A stretch of 64,000 nt of DNA from DAMCZI01 sp032095175. Lineage in GTDB: Bacteria > Bacillota > Clostridia > Clostridiales > Caloramatoraceae. The DNA lies in assembly GCA_032095175.1 (NCBI GenBank), contig DAMCZI010000018.1, forward strand, positions 30,228 through 94,227, written 5' to 3'. Below the pieces are notes generated by a model, which made no database searches, was not told the DNA's origin, and saw only the letters and a program-made list of their open reading frames with translations. Of the stretch, positions 52,449-61,692 are shown piece by piece. Position 1 is the first letter of the stretch, and each line of letters begins with the position of its first letter. Position numbers and translations under genes: made by a program.

Positions 52449-54983
52449 ATGAATTGCTTTGAAACATTAGGCATTTCTCCTACAAAGGATACTAAAGAAA
52501 TTAGAAGGGCATATTCAAGACTTCTGCCAAAATATTCTCCAGAGAAAGATCCAGAGGGTTTCCAAGGTTTAAGAGCAGCTTATGAGGAAGCGCTTTCAAA
52601 AGCTAAGGAGGAAGAAAACCAAAAGAAATTATCCCCTGTAGATGGGTTCATGAAGGATTTTGAAGCTGCTTACAAGTGCTTTGAAAAAAGAATAGACGTT
52701 GACTCTTGGAAACAATTATTAGAGACGGATGTCTGCTACAATATAGATACTTCAAAGGAAGTTAGCGATAGAATTTTAACTTTTATTATGAACAACTTCA
52801 ATTTCCCTTCCGAAGTATGGTCTTTATTCAACGAGCACTTTTCATGGACTTTGAAAAAAGATGTGCTATATGATAAATTCTCCAGTAATTTTGTTGATTT
52901 TGTAATGTATAAAATAAATAACAAAAGTACTTTTAATTATGAATGCTTAAAAGAATGCAGAGAAAATGAACAGGATGTATTTATTGCGGAATTTAGAAAA
53001 ATAAGCGATGCATTGGATTATTATGATTTATATACTGCCAATACGTCTATTAATGTAGCTCAGAGCATATGTAAAACACATCCAGAACTGCAGATATTGG
53101 TTAGTAAATATTTAATGATTAGTGGTCATATAGAAGAGGCTGAAAGGCTGCTTACGAAACTAATTGATGATAAAGAAGACAATAAAGATGCTTATTTTTG
53201 CAGGGGAGACTTATATTTTAAAATAGGAAAGCTTAATGAAGCTTACAATGATTATAAAATAGCGATAGACATAAAAACAGATCCTTCTGGAATACTGTAT
53301 GCACTAGGGAAGTGCTGTATTTGTCTTAAAAAATATGAGGAAGCAGTAGAGTATCTGGAAAAAGTGAATGAATCTTATCTATATAACCATGATGTTAGGA
53401 TTCTTTTGAATTCAGCTTATAATTTTTATAGGGATAGCCTTTTAGAAATTGGTAGGAAGGATACAACAGATAATAACCTTAAATATAAGCTGGCACTAGC
53501 CTATTTTAAGACGTCCAAAATAGAGGAAAGCTATAATATATTAATGGAGTTGAGAGAAACCTGTGAATTTACTAGTGATATGTACGATTTGCTTTCCCAA
53601 GTATTAATGTCACAAAAAAATTTACAATTAGCTTATACTATTATTTGTGAAGCGGTGGATAAATTTAATGATAATTACCAATTAAACTTCCTTAAGGCAG
53701 ATGTTCTAGATGAGCTTGGGAAATATGAGGAGTCAATAAAACAATATGACAAAGCTATTTCTATTAATGAAGAATTTTCCACTGGCTATAATAACAAGGC
53801 CTATGTATTAAACAAACTGGGGCGATATAGTGAAGCATTGGAGTGTATTAACAAAGCTATAAGTCTTGAACCGAGAGCTGCTCACAGCTACAAAAATAAG
53901 GCCGCAGCACTTTTAGGCTTAAAGTTCTATGAAGATTGCCTGGATGCTTGTGAACAAGCCTTAAATATATATCAGTATCTCACAGAAGCTTATGTAATTA
54001 AAATGCAGGCTTTCATAAACATGGGATTATATGATGAAGCTATAGTAGTGTATAACAAAGCTAATGGTTTTGGTTTAAGGGATAGTAAATTATATTATCA
54101 AAAGGCAAGGGCTTTAAGGTTCCGCGGCAGATATGGTGAGGCAATTGATTTTTGTGATTCAGCTATAGAATTAGATGGGGATAATGCAGAATTCTATAAT
54201 CTTAAGGGGCTCTGCTATTATGATGATAAAAAATATACTGATGCCATAGAGTGGTTTGATAATGCAATAAAACATAATTCCAATTATGGAGAAGCTTATT
54301 ATTATAAGGCTCAGAGCTTGATAAAAAGTTCGAAAGTTAAAGAGGCACGGTCAATAATAGATAAGGCGATTGATTTAAAGGTTGAAAATCTGGATTTGTT
54401 TTATGGCTTAAAGGGAGATATTATGGGAGATGAAAACAATTACAGCCAGGCATTTCTTCAATATGATAAGGCTGTCAATTGTGATCCTAATTTTTGGGGC
54501 TATTACTATTCAGCAGGACGTGCTCTTAATGAATTAAGAAGGTTCAATGATGCTGTTAGATATTTAGATAAAGCTATTGAACTAAACCCTAATCAACTAG
54601 ATTGCTATGGTAGCATGAGTTATTCTTTATACAATCTAAAGAAATATGAAGAATGTGTAGGATGCTGCAGCAAGGCAATTGAGATTGATTCTAAATATGT
54701 TTTGGCTTATCAAAACAAAGCATGGGCGCTGTATATGCTTGGGAACATTAAACAATCAGAGAAACAATGCAGCATTGCACTAAAAATGGATGGTGATAAT
54801 TTAAATTTGTTGTTATTAAAACTTAGAATCTTAAAATATAAAGAGTTATATCGGGATGCCTTAATTGTATGTGATAGAATGTTAGAATTAGATGAAACTG
54901 ACGATGAAATAAAGGAGATTCGTAAGGAGCTGCGAGACAAGATTAATCAAAAGAAGGGATTGTTCAAATCTCTATTTAAATAA
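52449..54983 (+). CDS. J-domain-like TPR protein, partner of the Hsp70
   Basis: 844 residues. Residues ~1-55 (CFETLGISPTKDTKEIRRAYSRLLPKYSPEKDPEGFQGL) are J-domain-like, but the invariant HPD triplet is replaced by SPE (residues 30-32). Residues ~215-835 are about 18 tetratricopeptide repeats (e.g. AYNNKAYVL-type YNNKAYVLNKLGRYSEALECINKA). The ribosome site GGGGAGGAG lies inside the end of the chaperone gene, so the two are translated together. It probably delivers specific clients to the chaperone; the lost HPD argues against normal ATPase stimulation. Confidence 0.88.
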   Translation: MNCFETLGISPTKDTKEIRRAYSRLLPKYSPEKDPEGFQGLRAAYEEALSKAKEEENQKKLSPVDGFMKDFEAAYKCFEKRIDVDSWKQLLETDVCYNIDTSKEVSDRILTFIMNNFNFPSEVWSLFNEHFSWTLKKDVLYDKFSSNFVDFVMYKINNKSTFNYECLKECRENEQDVFIAEFRKISDALDYYDLYTANTSINVAQSICKTHPELQILVSKYLMISGHIEEAERLLTKLIDDKEDNKDAYFCRGDLYFKIGKLNEAYNDYKIAIDIKTDPSGILYALGKCCICLKKYEEAVEYLEKVNESYLYNHDVRILLNSAYNFYRDSLLEIGRKDTTDNNLKYKLALAYFKTSKIEESYNILMELRETCEFTSDMYDLLSQVLMSQKNLQLAYTIICEAVDKFNDNYQLNFLKADVLDELGKYEESIKQYDKAISINEEFSTGYNNKAYVLNKLGRYSEALECINKAISLEPRAAHSYKNKAAALLGLKFYEDCLDACEQALNIYQYLTEAYVIKMQAFINMGLYDEAIVVYNKANGFGLRDSKLYYQKARALRFRGRYGEAIDFCDSAIELDGDNAEFYNLKGLCYYDDKKYTDAIEWFDNAIKHNSNYGEAYYYKAQSLIKSSKVKEARSIIDKAIDLKVENLDLFYGLKGDIMGDENNYSQAFLQYDKAVNCDPNFWGYYYSAGRALNELRRFNDAVRYLDKAIELNPNQLDCYGSMSYSLYNLKKYEECVGCCSKAIEIDSKYVLAYQNKAWALYMLGNIKQSEKQCSIALKMDGDNLNLLLLKLRILKYKELYRDALIVCDRMLELDETDDEIKEIRKELRDKINQKKGLFKSLFK

Positions 54984-55013
54984 GCAGTGGTAGCTTTCCT
55001 TTGTATTTCCGTA

Positions 55014-55042
55014 TTGACACAATTAACCATAACCGATAATAT
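55014..55042 (+). promoter_or_regulatory. SigmaA promoter of the GNAT leader
   Basis: TTGACA (55014-55019), 17-bp spacer, TAATAT (55037-55042). Confidence 0.8.
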
Positions 55043-55081
55043 AAATGTATAAGATTGAATCTTAAAAGGAGTGAAGAGTTT

Positions 55082-55120
55082 ATGGTTAACTACTATGATT
55101 CTACAGTTGATTTAGCTTAA
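55082..55120 (+). CDS. 12-codon leader ORF
   Basis: AAAAGGAGTGAAGAGTTT then ATG; encodes MVNYYDSTVDLA. The stop codon lies at the base of the first leader terminator. Confidence 0.45.
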   Translation: MVNYYDSTVDLA

Positions 55121-55145
55121 GGACAGGAGGAGTCTGCCCTTTTTT
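55120..55145 (+). terminator. Leader terminator 1
   Basis: AGGACAG-GAGGAGT-CTGCCCT with one mismatch, followed by TTTTT. Confidence 0.6.
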
Positions 55146-55288
55146 AGCTGAATTAACTGAATATGAATTAAGTAGTTAAGGATAAAAAGCTCTTTTACTT
55201 TATAAATGGGTTATTAGTGTGTATTTTCTAGAGGCATGAAATGTTTAAAGGTGCATCTATTTAATAACAAATTTATAATTATGTCTAC

Positions 55289-55326
55289 AGGGAAAGAGGA
55301 TTTTTATATCTGCTTTCCTTTTTTTA
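55289..55326 (+). terminator. Leader terminator 2
   Basis: GGAAAG and CTTTCC arms around a 16-base loop, then TTTTTTT. Confidence 0.5.
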
Positions 55327-55361
55327 TGCTGAAAAGTAATAGGTTTATATTTTGTGTATCT

Positions 55362-55403
55362 AAAAGGCCTTCCTTAGCTGTACTGTTAATGGGGCCTTTT
55401 TAA
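55362..55403 (+). terminator. Leader terminator 3, immediately before the GNAT ribosome site
   Basis: AAAAGGCC and GGCCTTTT arms followed by TAATTT, ten bases before AAAAGGAGTTG. Confidence 0.6.
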
Positions 55404-55426
55404 TTTATAAAAAGGAGTTGCTTAAT

Positions 55427-55978
55427 ATGAAGTATTTAAAAAAATTAGTTGGTGAAAAGTGTTATCTATCTCCAGTAGATACTCAAGCAGTGGAAAAGGT
55501 TGCTCAATGGAGCAATGACATGGAAGTAGCAATTAGAACAGGTGATATTTCCGATATGATTACCTATGAGGTGCAAAAGAACTATCTAGAGAATATGAAT
55601 AACAGGGGATATGCATTTTATATCATTAGACAAGAGAATGACGAGGCTGTAGGAATTGCTAGATTAATGAGAGTGGATTTAATAAACAGAAATGCTGTTC
55701 TTGGCATGTTTATAGGAGAAAAAAATAACCGTGATGTAGGAATAGGTACAGAAGCTACAAAACTGATATTAGATTTTGGATTTAATGTTATTAACTTAAG
55801 AAATATAATGATTGAGACATTTTCCTTTAATGAAAGGGCAATGAGGATGTGCAAAAAATGCGGTTTTAAAGAAATAGGCAGGAGAAGGAAAGCAATAATT
55901 TATGGTGAAAAGGAGTTCGATGAGGTTTATATGGACATACTCTCGGAGGAATTTAAAGATTCAATAATTAATATATAA
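55427..55978 (+). CDS. GNAT family N-acetyltransferase (RimJ/RimL-like)
   Basis: 183 residues. GMFIGEKNNRDVGIGTEATKLILDF is motif A (R-D-V-G-I-G) and NERAMRMCKKCGFKEIGRRRKA is motif B, a close relative of spermidine and ribosomal-alanine acetyltransferases. ATG at 55427 follows AAAAGGAGTTGCTT. A 390-base leader with a short ORF and three terminator-like hairpins separates it from its promoter, a set-up typical of genes controlled by antitermination or attenuation. Confidence 0.88.
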   Translation: MKYLKKLVGEKCYLSPVDTQAVEKVAQWSNDMEVAIRTGDISDMITYEVQKNYLENMNNRGYAFYIIRQENDEAVGIARLMRVDLINRNAVLGMFIGEKNNRDVGIGTEATKLILDFGFNVINLRNIMIETFSFNERAMRMCKKCGFKEIGRRRKAIIYGEKEFDEVYMDILSEEFKDSIINI

Positions 55979-56011
55979 TTTTTATACATAATCTATAGCT
56001 TTTATTAAATA

Positions 56012-56066
56012 CAAATAGTAGGCATATGAGTTTTAAAATATTAGTTCTCATAAGTCTACTATTTGC
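56012..56066 (+). terminator. Terminator-like long hairpin
   Basis: CAAATAGTAG...ATGAG and CTCAT...CTACTATTTG arms, downstream of the GNAT gene. Confidence 0.6.
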
Positions 56067-56215
56067 TTGTGATCCAATAAACCAAGTAACATATCTAAAC
56101 TTGATTTATTTAAACCAGTAATATAAAATTTAGCATAATGGGAAATGGCGCCATAGAATGTAATTGAGCAAGTTGGATGCTTGATTTAAAGCTGGTTGCT
56201 TTGGGGAGGTAAGTC

Positions 56216-57154
56216 ATGAAGAAGATAGATCGTCTAATGGGGATTATATATGCACTTAAGGAAAACAATAAGCTTACGGCAAAAGAGATGGCTGATATGT
56301 TTGAGGTAAGTGAAAGGACGATCTATCGTGATATAGATGTACTTTCTCAATTAAAGGTTCCTGTTATATCCTATGAAGGGTTTAATGGTGGATATGAAAT
56401 CGATGACAAGTACTTTATTCCCAGTGTTGCCTTCAATGAAAATGAAATACTGTATTTGCTCATTTGCTTGAAGATAGGTGAGATAATAAAGGTACCCAAT
56501 ATGCATAATGATTATGAGTCGCTTAAGTACAAGCTTTTGAATATTTTAGAGGATGATACAAAAGAACATTATATAAAGATGCTTGAGCGTTTTGTTTTTG
56601 ATATAGATTATATTACTCTTGGAGAATATAGAAATGATATTAAGGATATTGTTCTGCAAAGCTTTTATGAATATAGAGATATAGTTATTGAATATCATAG
56701 ACCAAGAAAAAATGAAACCTTTGAGACTAGAATTACTCCTTATGTATTAGATTACAGCTCTGGTGGGTGGTATATATATGGATATTGCCATTTAAAAAAA
56801 GAAAATAGGTTCTTTAGAATCGATAGGATAAAGGATATTAGGCTGTCAGAAGAAATCCATGAGAAAGCATTTATTGATAATTATATTAATGGGACTGATA
56901 AAGAAAATGATTATATAGAAGTTGTATTAGAGATGGAAAAAAATTTATACGAAACAATGAAAAATGATAAGATATTTATTAACTCGGATAAGATAGAGTG
57001 TGGTAACAAGGTAGAAATACAACTAAAAACAGATGAAATACATAAAATCATAGAGATGGCAGCTCGCAATTATCAAAAGGTAAGAATAATTGGGCCAAAG
57101 TTCCTCATTGATAATTTAAAGGAAATGAGTAGGGGAATATTAGATAAATATTAG
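56216..57154 (+). CDS. HTH/WYL domain transcriptional regulator (YafY type)
   Basis: 312 residues. Residues ~1-60 (MDRLMGIIYALKEN-type, MADMFEVSERTIYRDIDVLSQLKVPV) are an HTH_11 winged helix; the WYL domain is at about 140-215 (VIEYHRPRKNETFETRITPYVLDYSSGGWYIYGYCHLKKENRFFRIDRI, with the W-Y-I-Y-G core), and a WCX tail follows. GGGGAGGTAAGTC precedes ATG. It lies 113 bp upstream of an ABC transporter and is a likely regulator of it. Confidence 0.9.
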   Translation: MKKIDRLMGIIYALKENNKLTAKEMADMFEVSERTIYRDIDVLSQLKVPVISYEGFNGGYEIDDKYFIPSVAFNENEILYLLICLKIGEIIKVPNMHNDYESLKYKLLNILEDDTKEHYIKMLERFVFDIDYITLGEYRNDIKDIVLQSFYEYRDIVIEYHRPRKNETFETRITPYVLDYSSGGWYIYGYCHLKKENRFFRIDRIKDIRLSEEIHEKAFIDNYINGTDKENDYIEVVLEMEKNLYETMKNDKIFINSDKIECGNKVEIQLKTDEIHKIIEMAARNYQKVRIIGPKFLIDNLKEMSRGILDKY

Positions 57155-57160
57155 AAATGC

Positions 57161-57198
57161 AAAAACAACTCTGACATATATATGGCAGAGTTGTTTTT
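57161..57198 (+). terminator. Intrinsic terminator
   Basis: AAAAACAACTCTG and CAGAGTTGTTTTT, perfect 13-bp arms. Confidence 0.88.
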
Positions 57199-57267
57199 AT
57201 ATAATTAAAAGAACAAAGTGTATACTATATGCGGCACAAAGAAATATTTAAGTAAGGAGGAGGAATC

Positions 57268-58884
57268 ATGGAGGTAAACAAGTCATATATTACTTTTAGC
57301 ATTTTCTTAAAGAAGTATTATAAAAAGATAATAATAATATTAGCTGTAAATTTAGTTATGCTCTTTTGCTCGCTGATGATTCCCTATTTACTAGGAAATG
57401 TAATTCACCATTTGGAGATTAGGGAGGTTACTGCACAATTTTTATTTGAAAACTTCATTAAAGTATTTCTTGTCTATGTTGGTTGGGATGTATCGGCTGG
57501 AATAAAGGATATACTTTTTGAAAAGGTGAACAAGTGTATTGAAAATGATATTAGGGCCTTTTGTTATGAAAAGGTGCTTAATGCAAACATGATTATGATT
57601 CAAGGTAGAAGCGAGGGGGAAATAATAACAAAGGTAATCAGGGATACGGAAAAGCTGGAAAAAGCTTTCTCAAATTTTTTCTCACTGGTAATATCCGTTA
57701 CCCGTACCATTGCCCTTATAACTATGTTGATAATAACTAATGCCACATTAGCATCAGTTATTATAGTTTTATTTATTATTGTTGTTGTTATTCAAAAGTT
57801 TTCTTCAAAATCCCTTAAGCAGCTTTATGTAAAATATAAAGATTCAGAAGAAATGCTGCTAAGCAATTTAAAAAACCAAATTACAGGATTTCTAACTGTT
57901 AAGGTCTTTTCTTTAGAGGGCAAGGCAGTAAATATACTTGAGAAGGGAAATGAAAATAATCTTAAAAACCATATAGAAACAAGTAAGAAGGTTAGCATTA
58001 TTAAAAACATAAATTTTTTCATATCATCATTGTTTACAATCTCAACAATATTTATAGGTGGTTTATTATACATAGGTAAGAAAATTAATATAGGTCAAAT
58101 TTTTTCAATGTATACCTATTCCATACAGCTTTCATATGAGTTGAGGAATATAATTGAAATAGATATAGTTCTTAAGGATATAATCTCATCCTTTAAAAGA
58201 GTAATGGATTTTACAATGGAGTTTGATAGTACCAATGAAGATAGTGATAAAATTGATAGAATTGATAAAATTGAGTTTAGAAATGTAAACTTTAAGCATA
58301 AGGAAAAGGAGCTTTTTTCTGATTTAAGCTTTAAGGCCAATAAAAATCAGGTTATTGGATTAAAGGGACAGAATGGCTCAGGAAAAACAACCTTAACCTA
58401 TCTAATTTGTGGGTTCTACAAGCCAGAGGGAGTATTTATAAATGATATTCCATCAAAACAATTTTCCGAAAAGGAAATATTAAAGAAGGTGTCATATGTC
58501 CTTCAAAGCACCTTTTTGTTTCCAGCTACAATAATGGACAACCTGACTTGCTTTGGACGTGTCGGTGAGGAAGAAGCCTATGAAGTATGCAAAAAGCTGG
58601 GGATACATGATAAAATCATGACCTTTGCTGAAGGCTATAACACAATTGTAAATGAGAAAAACCTAAATCTATCAGGTGGTGAAAAACAGTTAATAGCACT
58701 AGCGAGAGCCATACTTAAGGATAGCGATGTTTTAATATTAGATGAAATGAATAGTGCCCTAGATGCAGATATTGAAGACACAATATATGAAACTGTAAAA
58801 GAGTTTTTTAAGGATAGGATTGTATTTATCATTTCACACAGAGAAAAGCTATTTGATATGTGTGATGAAGTAATTACATTGTAA
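57268..58884 (+). CDS. ABC transporter, fused permease/ATPase
   Basis: 538 residues: six membrane helices (residues ~15-300) then an ATPase with Walker A GQNGSGKTT, signature LSGGEKQ, Walker B VLILDEMNSALD and switch ISHRE. Half-size exporter without a second half nearby, so probably a homodimer. AAGGAGGAGGAATC precedes ATG. The WYL regulator upstream may control it. Ends in a TGCCAGGCA palindrome. Confidence 0.9.
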   Translation: MEVNKSYITFSIFLKKYYKKIIIILAVNLVMLFCSLMIPYLLGNVIHHLEIREVTAQFLFENFIKVFLVYVGWDVSAGIKDILFEKVNKCIENDIRAFCYEKVLNANMIMIQGRSEGEIITKVIRDTEKLEKAFSNFFSLVISVTRTIALITMLIITNATLASVIIVLFIIVVVIQKFSSKSLKQLYVKYKDSEEMLLSNLKNQITGFLTVKVFSLEGKAVNILEKGNENNLKNHIETSKKVSIIKNINFFISSLFTISTIFIGGLLYIGKKINIGQIFSMYTYSIQLSYELRNIIEIDIVLKDIISSFKRVMDFTMEFDSTNEDSDKIDRIDKIEFRNVNFKHKEKELFSDLSFKANKNQVIGLKGQNGSGKTTLTYLICGFYKPEGVFINDIPSKQFSEKEILKKVSYVLQSTFLFPATIMDNLTCFGRVGEEEAYEVCKKLGIHDKIMTFAEGYNTIVNEKNLNLSGGEKQLIALARAILKDSDVLILDEMNSALDADIEDTIYETVKEFFKDRIVFIISHREKLFDMCDEVITL

Positions 58885-58891
58885 TTTAAAG

Positions 58892-58950
58892 GTGCCAGGC
58901 AGAGGAGAGCGGAGAAAAGTAAAACATGAACCTTTCGTGCCTGGCACTTT
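58892..58950 (+). terminator. TGCCAGGCA palindrome (family copy 5)
   Basis: GTGCCAGGCA and TGCCTGGCAC arms (10 bp, perfect) enclose a purine-rich loop; TTTCACG follows. The sequence GTGCCAGGCA is unusual in this AT-rich context. Confidence 0.6.
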
Positions 58951-58965
58951 CACGTTTAAGTTTTA

Positions 58966-59019
58966 TTGACATACCTCGGATATCGATGTATAATTTGGAT
59001 ACATAGATATCCGAGGTAT
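58966..59019 (+). promoter_or_regulatory. SigmaA promoter embedded in a long operator dyad
   Basis: TTGACA (58966-58971), spacer TACCTCGGATATCGATG (17 bp), TATAAT (58989-58994). Arms ATACCTCGGATATC (58971-58984) and GATATCCGAGGTAT (59006-59019) are perfect 14-bp inverted repeats that flank the -10; ATGTAT/ATACAT extends them inward. Confidence 0.88.
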
Positions 59020-59039
59020 TAATGTTTGGGAGGGGAGAT

Positions 59040-60083
59040 ATGAAGATGCAAGTAAAAAACAGAAAAGGGATCAATAAGAAATCTATCAGTAGGAGAAAGA
59101 AAATTTTATTAGGGGTAATATTAATATTAATGTTGGGAATTAGTTATGAAAAAATTGGAGAACATCTTGATAGTAAACGATTTCAAGCACCGGGTAAAAT
59201 TATCAATGTGAATGGACATAATATGCATGTTTTTGAAAAAGGCAAGGGGAGTGCAACAGTAGTATTTGCATGTGGATGGAAAACACCATGTTCATATGTT
59301 GATTTTTATCCACTTTATATTGAAATATCAAAATATGCAAAAATAGCTGTATATGATAGACCTGGATATGGATGGAGTGATACAGCTAATAATCCCAGAG
59401 ATATTGATATAACAACAAAGGAACTGCATGAACTGCTTCAAAAATCAGAAGCAAAACCTCCATACATACTTGTTGGACATTCTATAGGCTCACTTGAGGT
59501 GTTAAGATTTGCTCAGCTATACAAGAATGAAGTTAAGGGTGTTGTTTTAATAGATGGTTCAAATCCTGATATGTATTCCAATATGGTAAAACCATCACCA
59601 CTTGCTTATATGAGAGCTTCAATATTCAATAATTCAATTTATCTAATTAACAAAATTGGGATATCTAGATTGCTATTAAATATAATACCAGATTTTTATT
59701 CTTCAACACCACTAGCTACTGCTAGAAATAATTTTTCATTGGCACCAGATAATTTTAAAAAAATAGATGCAGCAATGTTCTTAAAAACTTTTAATAATAG
59801 GAACCAGGTTAATGAGGGTAAAAACAAGGAAGTAAATGCAAAAAAAGTAGCATCATACGGTTATATAAAGGATATTCCTCTTAGAATTATTACATCTGAA
59901 GAAATAAACAACTACAAAGAAGCAGGGAAAAATCAATTGAATTTAAAGAAGTGGTCTAACGACAGCAAACAAATTATTGTAAAGGATTCAGGACATGCTA
60001 TTCATTGGGTTCATCCAGAAGTGATAATCAAGGAGATAATGGATATTCTAAAATATGAAGATAAGTTAGTAAATTTCCAATAA
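59040..60083 (+). CDS. Membrane-anchored alpha/beta hydrolase
   Basis: 347 residues. A basic N-terminus followed by one hydrophobic helix (ILLGVILILMLGISY, residues ~24-38) anchors the enzyme with its catalytic domain outside. The triad is seen as VGHSIGSLE (Ser), the acid near ITSEEIN and SGHAIHWVHP (His); the oxyanion region is CGWKTPC. ATG at 59040 follows GGGAGGGGAG. Transcribed from the operator-controlled promoter at 58966. No regulator gene adjoins it. Confidence 0.85.
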   Translation: MKMQVKNRKGINKKSISRRKKILLGVILILMLGISYEKIGEHLDSKRFQAPGKIINVNGHNMHVFEKGKGSATVVFACGWKTPCSYVDFYPLYIEISKYAKIAVYDRPGYGWSDTANNPRDIDITTKELHELLQKSEAKPPYILVGHSIGSLEVLRFAQLYKNEVKGVVLIDGSNPDMYSNMVKPSPLAYMRASIFNNSIYLINKIGISRLLLNIIPDFYSSTPLATARNNFSLAPDNFKKIDAAMFLKTFNNRNQVNEGKNKEVNAKKVASYGYIKDIPLRIITSEEINNYKEAGKNQLNLKKWSNDSKQIIVKDSGHAIHWVHPEVIIKEIMDILKYEDKLVNFQ

Positions 60084-60136
60084 ATTAATTAGTCCATTAA
60101 TTTTATATAGATACTAGCTATCTATTGATTAAATGT

Positions 60137-60170
60137 TTAAAAACCGTGCTGAGTTTCAGTCGGTTTTTAA
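60137..60170. terminator. Bidirectional terminator
   Basis: TTAAAAACCG-TGCTGAGTTTCAGT-CGGTTTTTAA between convergent genes. Confidence 0.85.
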
Positions 60171-60200
60171 ATATTTAAGTTCGATTTAAATCTAACTTTA

Positions 60201-61445
60201 TTATTTCAAAAGCTCTTTATAAATCTTATTAGCTTCTTTATATCTTCTTCTTTTTTCAAGATATTCAATCAACTTAATTTTAATTGATCTCCAGAACTCT
60301 ATATAATTTATACCCTCATAATAGGGTAAAATCTTCTGGGTTACTTCTTCATAGAATAAATCTTCTTCAAAGTGAAAAAGACCAAGATTTAGAAAGTACA
60401 GCCAATAGTAATATTTTGAGTTTTGGTGTTCTTCTGTAAAATAGGTTGAGAATATTTTTTGACATTCCTCAATGTTGTTTAGCTTTATGCATGCCTCTAT
60501 ATAATTGGAGGCGGGTAAAAGTGGATCAACTGGTGTAAGGAGAGCCTTCTTTGACCATATAATACTTTCATTATAATTTTTAAGTTTTAAATACAGGTCG
60601 GATAGATTAGTATATATATCCCCTAATATGTCGTTAATGTTAAAGTACTCTGCTCCTGTTAAAGCAGCTTTAAAATGCTTTTCCGACTTTTCATATATGC
60701 CTAAAAAATTATAGCATATTCCTAAGTTGTTATGACACCATAAAGCATTAACATACCTTCCGTTTCGCTCATAGCTTTCCAGGGATTTCTCCAGGTAGTA
60801 GACACCCTTTAGGGACTTATCATCAAAACAATAGGAGAAACCTAAATGATAGTTAATCCAAGGGGTATCCTTTATTGCATGGGCAGTTAGCATCCTTTGT
60901 AATCCTTCTGCATGGTCCTTGCGTTTATATATAAACTTTCCCGACATAAACATGTATAGGTATTGAAGTTCCTCACTTAGTGATGAATAAATTTTATCTA
61001 AAGTAATTATTTCCTGCTTTAAATCCAGATAGCTTTTTTTACCTAAAAAGGAGTTGTATATAAATTGATATACTCTATATTCAATGTTGTAGGGAGATAA
61101 AATTATTAGATATTCCATATTGGAGATTTCTTCATATATTACTTTTGCACTGTCATAATTGGAGTTTTCCATCTCAAACATCATGTTATAAAATTTCTGT
61201 CTTATTGCACCCATATCGTAAAAGTCTTTTATTTCATGGATATTCATTTTTTTAAGGAGGGCTTCTATTATTTCTCCGCGAAGTACCTTTTTCCCACTCT
61301 CAAAATAACTTAAATGGCTTGTGGAACATATTCCATGAGCAAGAGCTTCTTGAGTGTATTCATTTTGCAGCCTGTTATATTTTATCCAGGCAGATAAAAA
61401 GTCATATTCAAATTCTCTGTTAAATATTTTAACTGTACCCTTCAT
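60201..61445 (-). CDS. XRE-HTH regulator with TPR domain (RRNPP-like)
   Basis: 414 residues. N-terminal XRE helix-turn-helix (WIKYNRLQNEYTQEALAHGICSTSHLSYFESGKKVLRGEIIEALLKKM) then about seven TPRs (e.g. ALWCHNNLGICYNFLGIYEKSEKHFKAAL). The same architecture as the protein at 18965, but a different subfamily. AGGAGAATGAGCT precedes ATG. An inverted repeat TTGACT-ATAATA-AGTCAA lies upstream over the probable -35. No adjacent signal-peptide gene seen. Confidence 0.85.
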   Translation of the reverse strand: MKGTVKIFNREFEYDFLSAWIKYNRLQNEYTQEALAHGICSTSHLSYFESGKKVLRGEIIEALLKKMNIHEIKDFYDMGAIRQKFYNMMFEMENSNYDSAKVIYEEISNMEYLIILSPYNIEYRVYQFIYNSFLGKKSYLDLKQEIITLDKIYSSLSEELQYLYMFMSGKFIYKRKDHAEGLQRMLTAHAIKDTPWINYHLGFSYCFDDKSLKGVYYLEKSLESYERNGRYVNALWCHNNLGICYNFLGIYEKSEKHFKAALTGAEYFNINDILGDIYTNLSDLYLKLKNYNESIIWSKKALLTPVDPLLPASNYIEACIKLNNIEECQKIFSTYFTEEHQNSKYYYWLYFLNLGLFHFEEDLFYEEVTQKILPYYEGINYIEFWRSIKIKLIEYLEKRRRYKEANKIYKELLK

Positions 61446-61506
61446 AGCTCATTCTCCTAATGATAATAAAATAAATATGTATTTAAGCTTTAGATATTAA
61501 ATAGGT

Positions 61507-61524
61507 TTGACTATAATAAGTCAA
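61507..61524 (-). promoter_or_regulatory. Operator-like dyad upstream of the XRE-TPR gene
   Basis: TTGACT-ATAATA-AGTCAA; on the minus strand the right arm doubles as a -35 (TTGACT), with TTTAAT 17 bases later. Confidence 0.5.
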
Positions 61525-61692
61525 TAATTAATATAATTATAGCACTAAACTCACTTATATAGGTGTAATTTTTCAAAAGATATTCTTTGACTTTAATATT
61601 ACAGTCCCTTAAAATTTATATATAGACATTTGGAAGATTTTATTGAAAACCAGCTTGAGATTTCCAAGGATGATAGGGGGGAGGGCAAGGTG

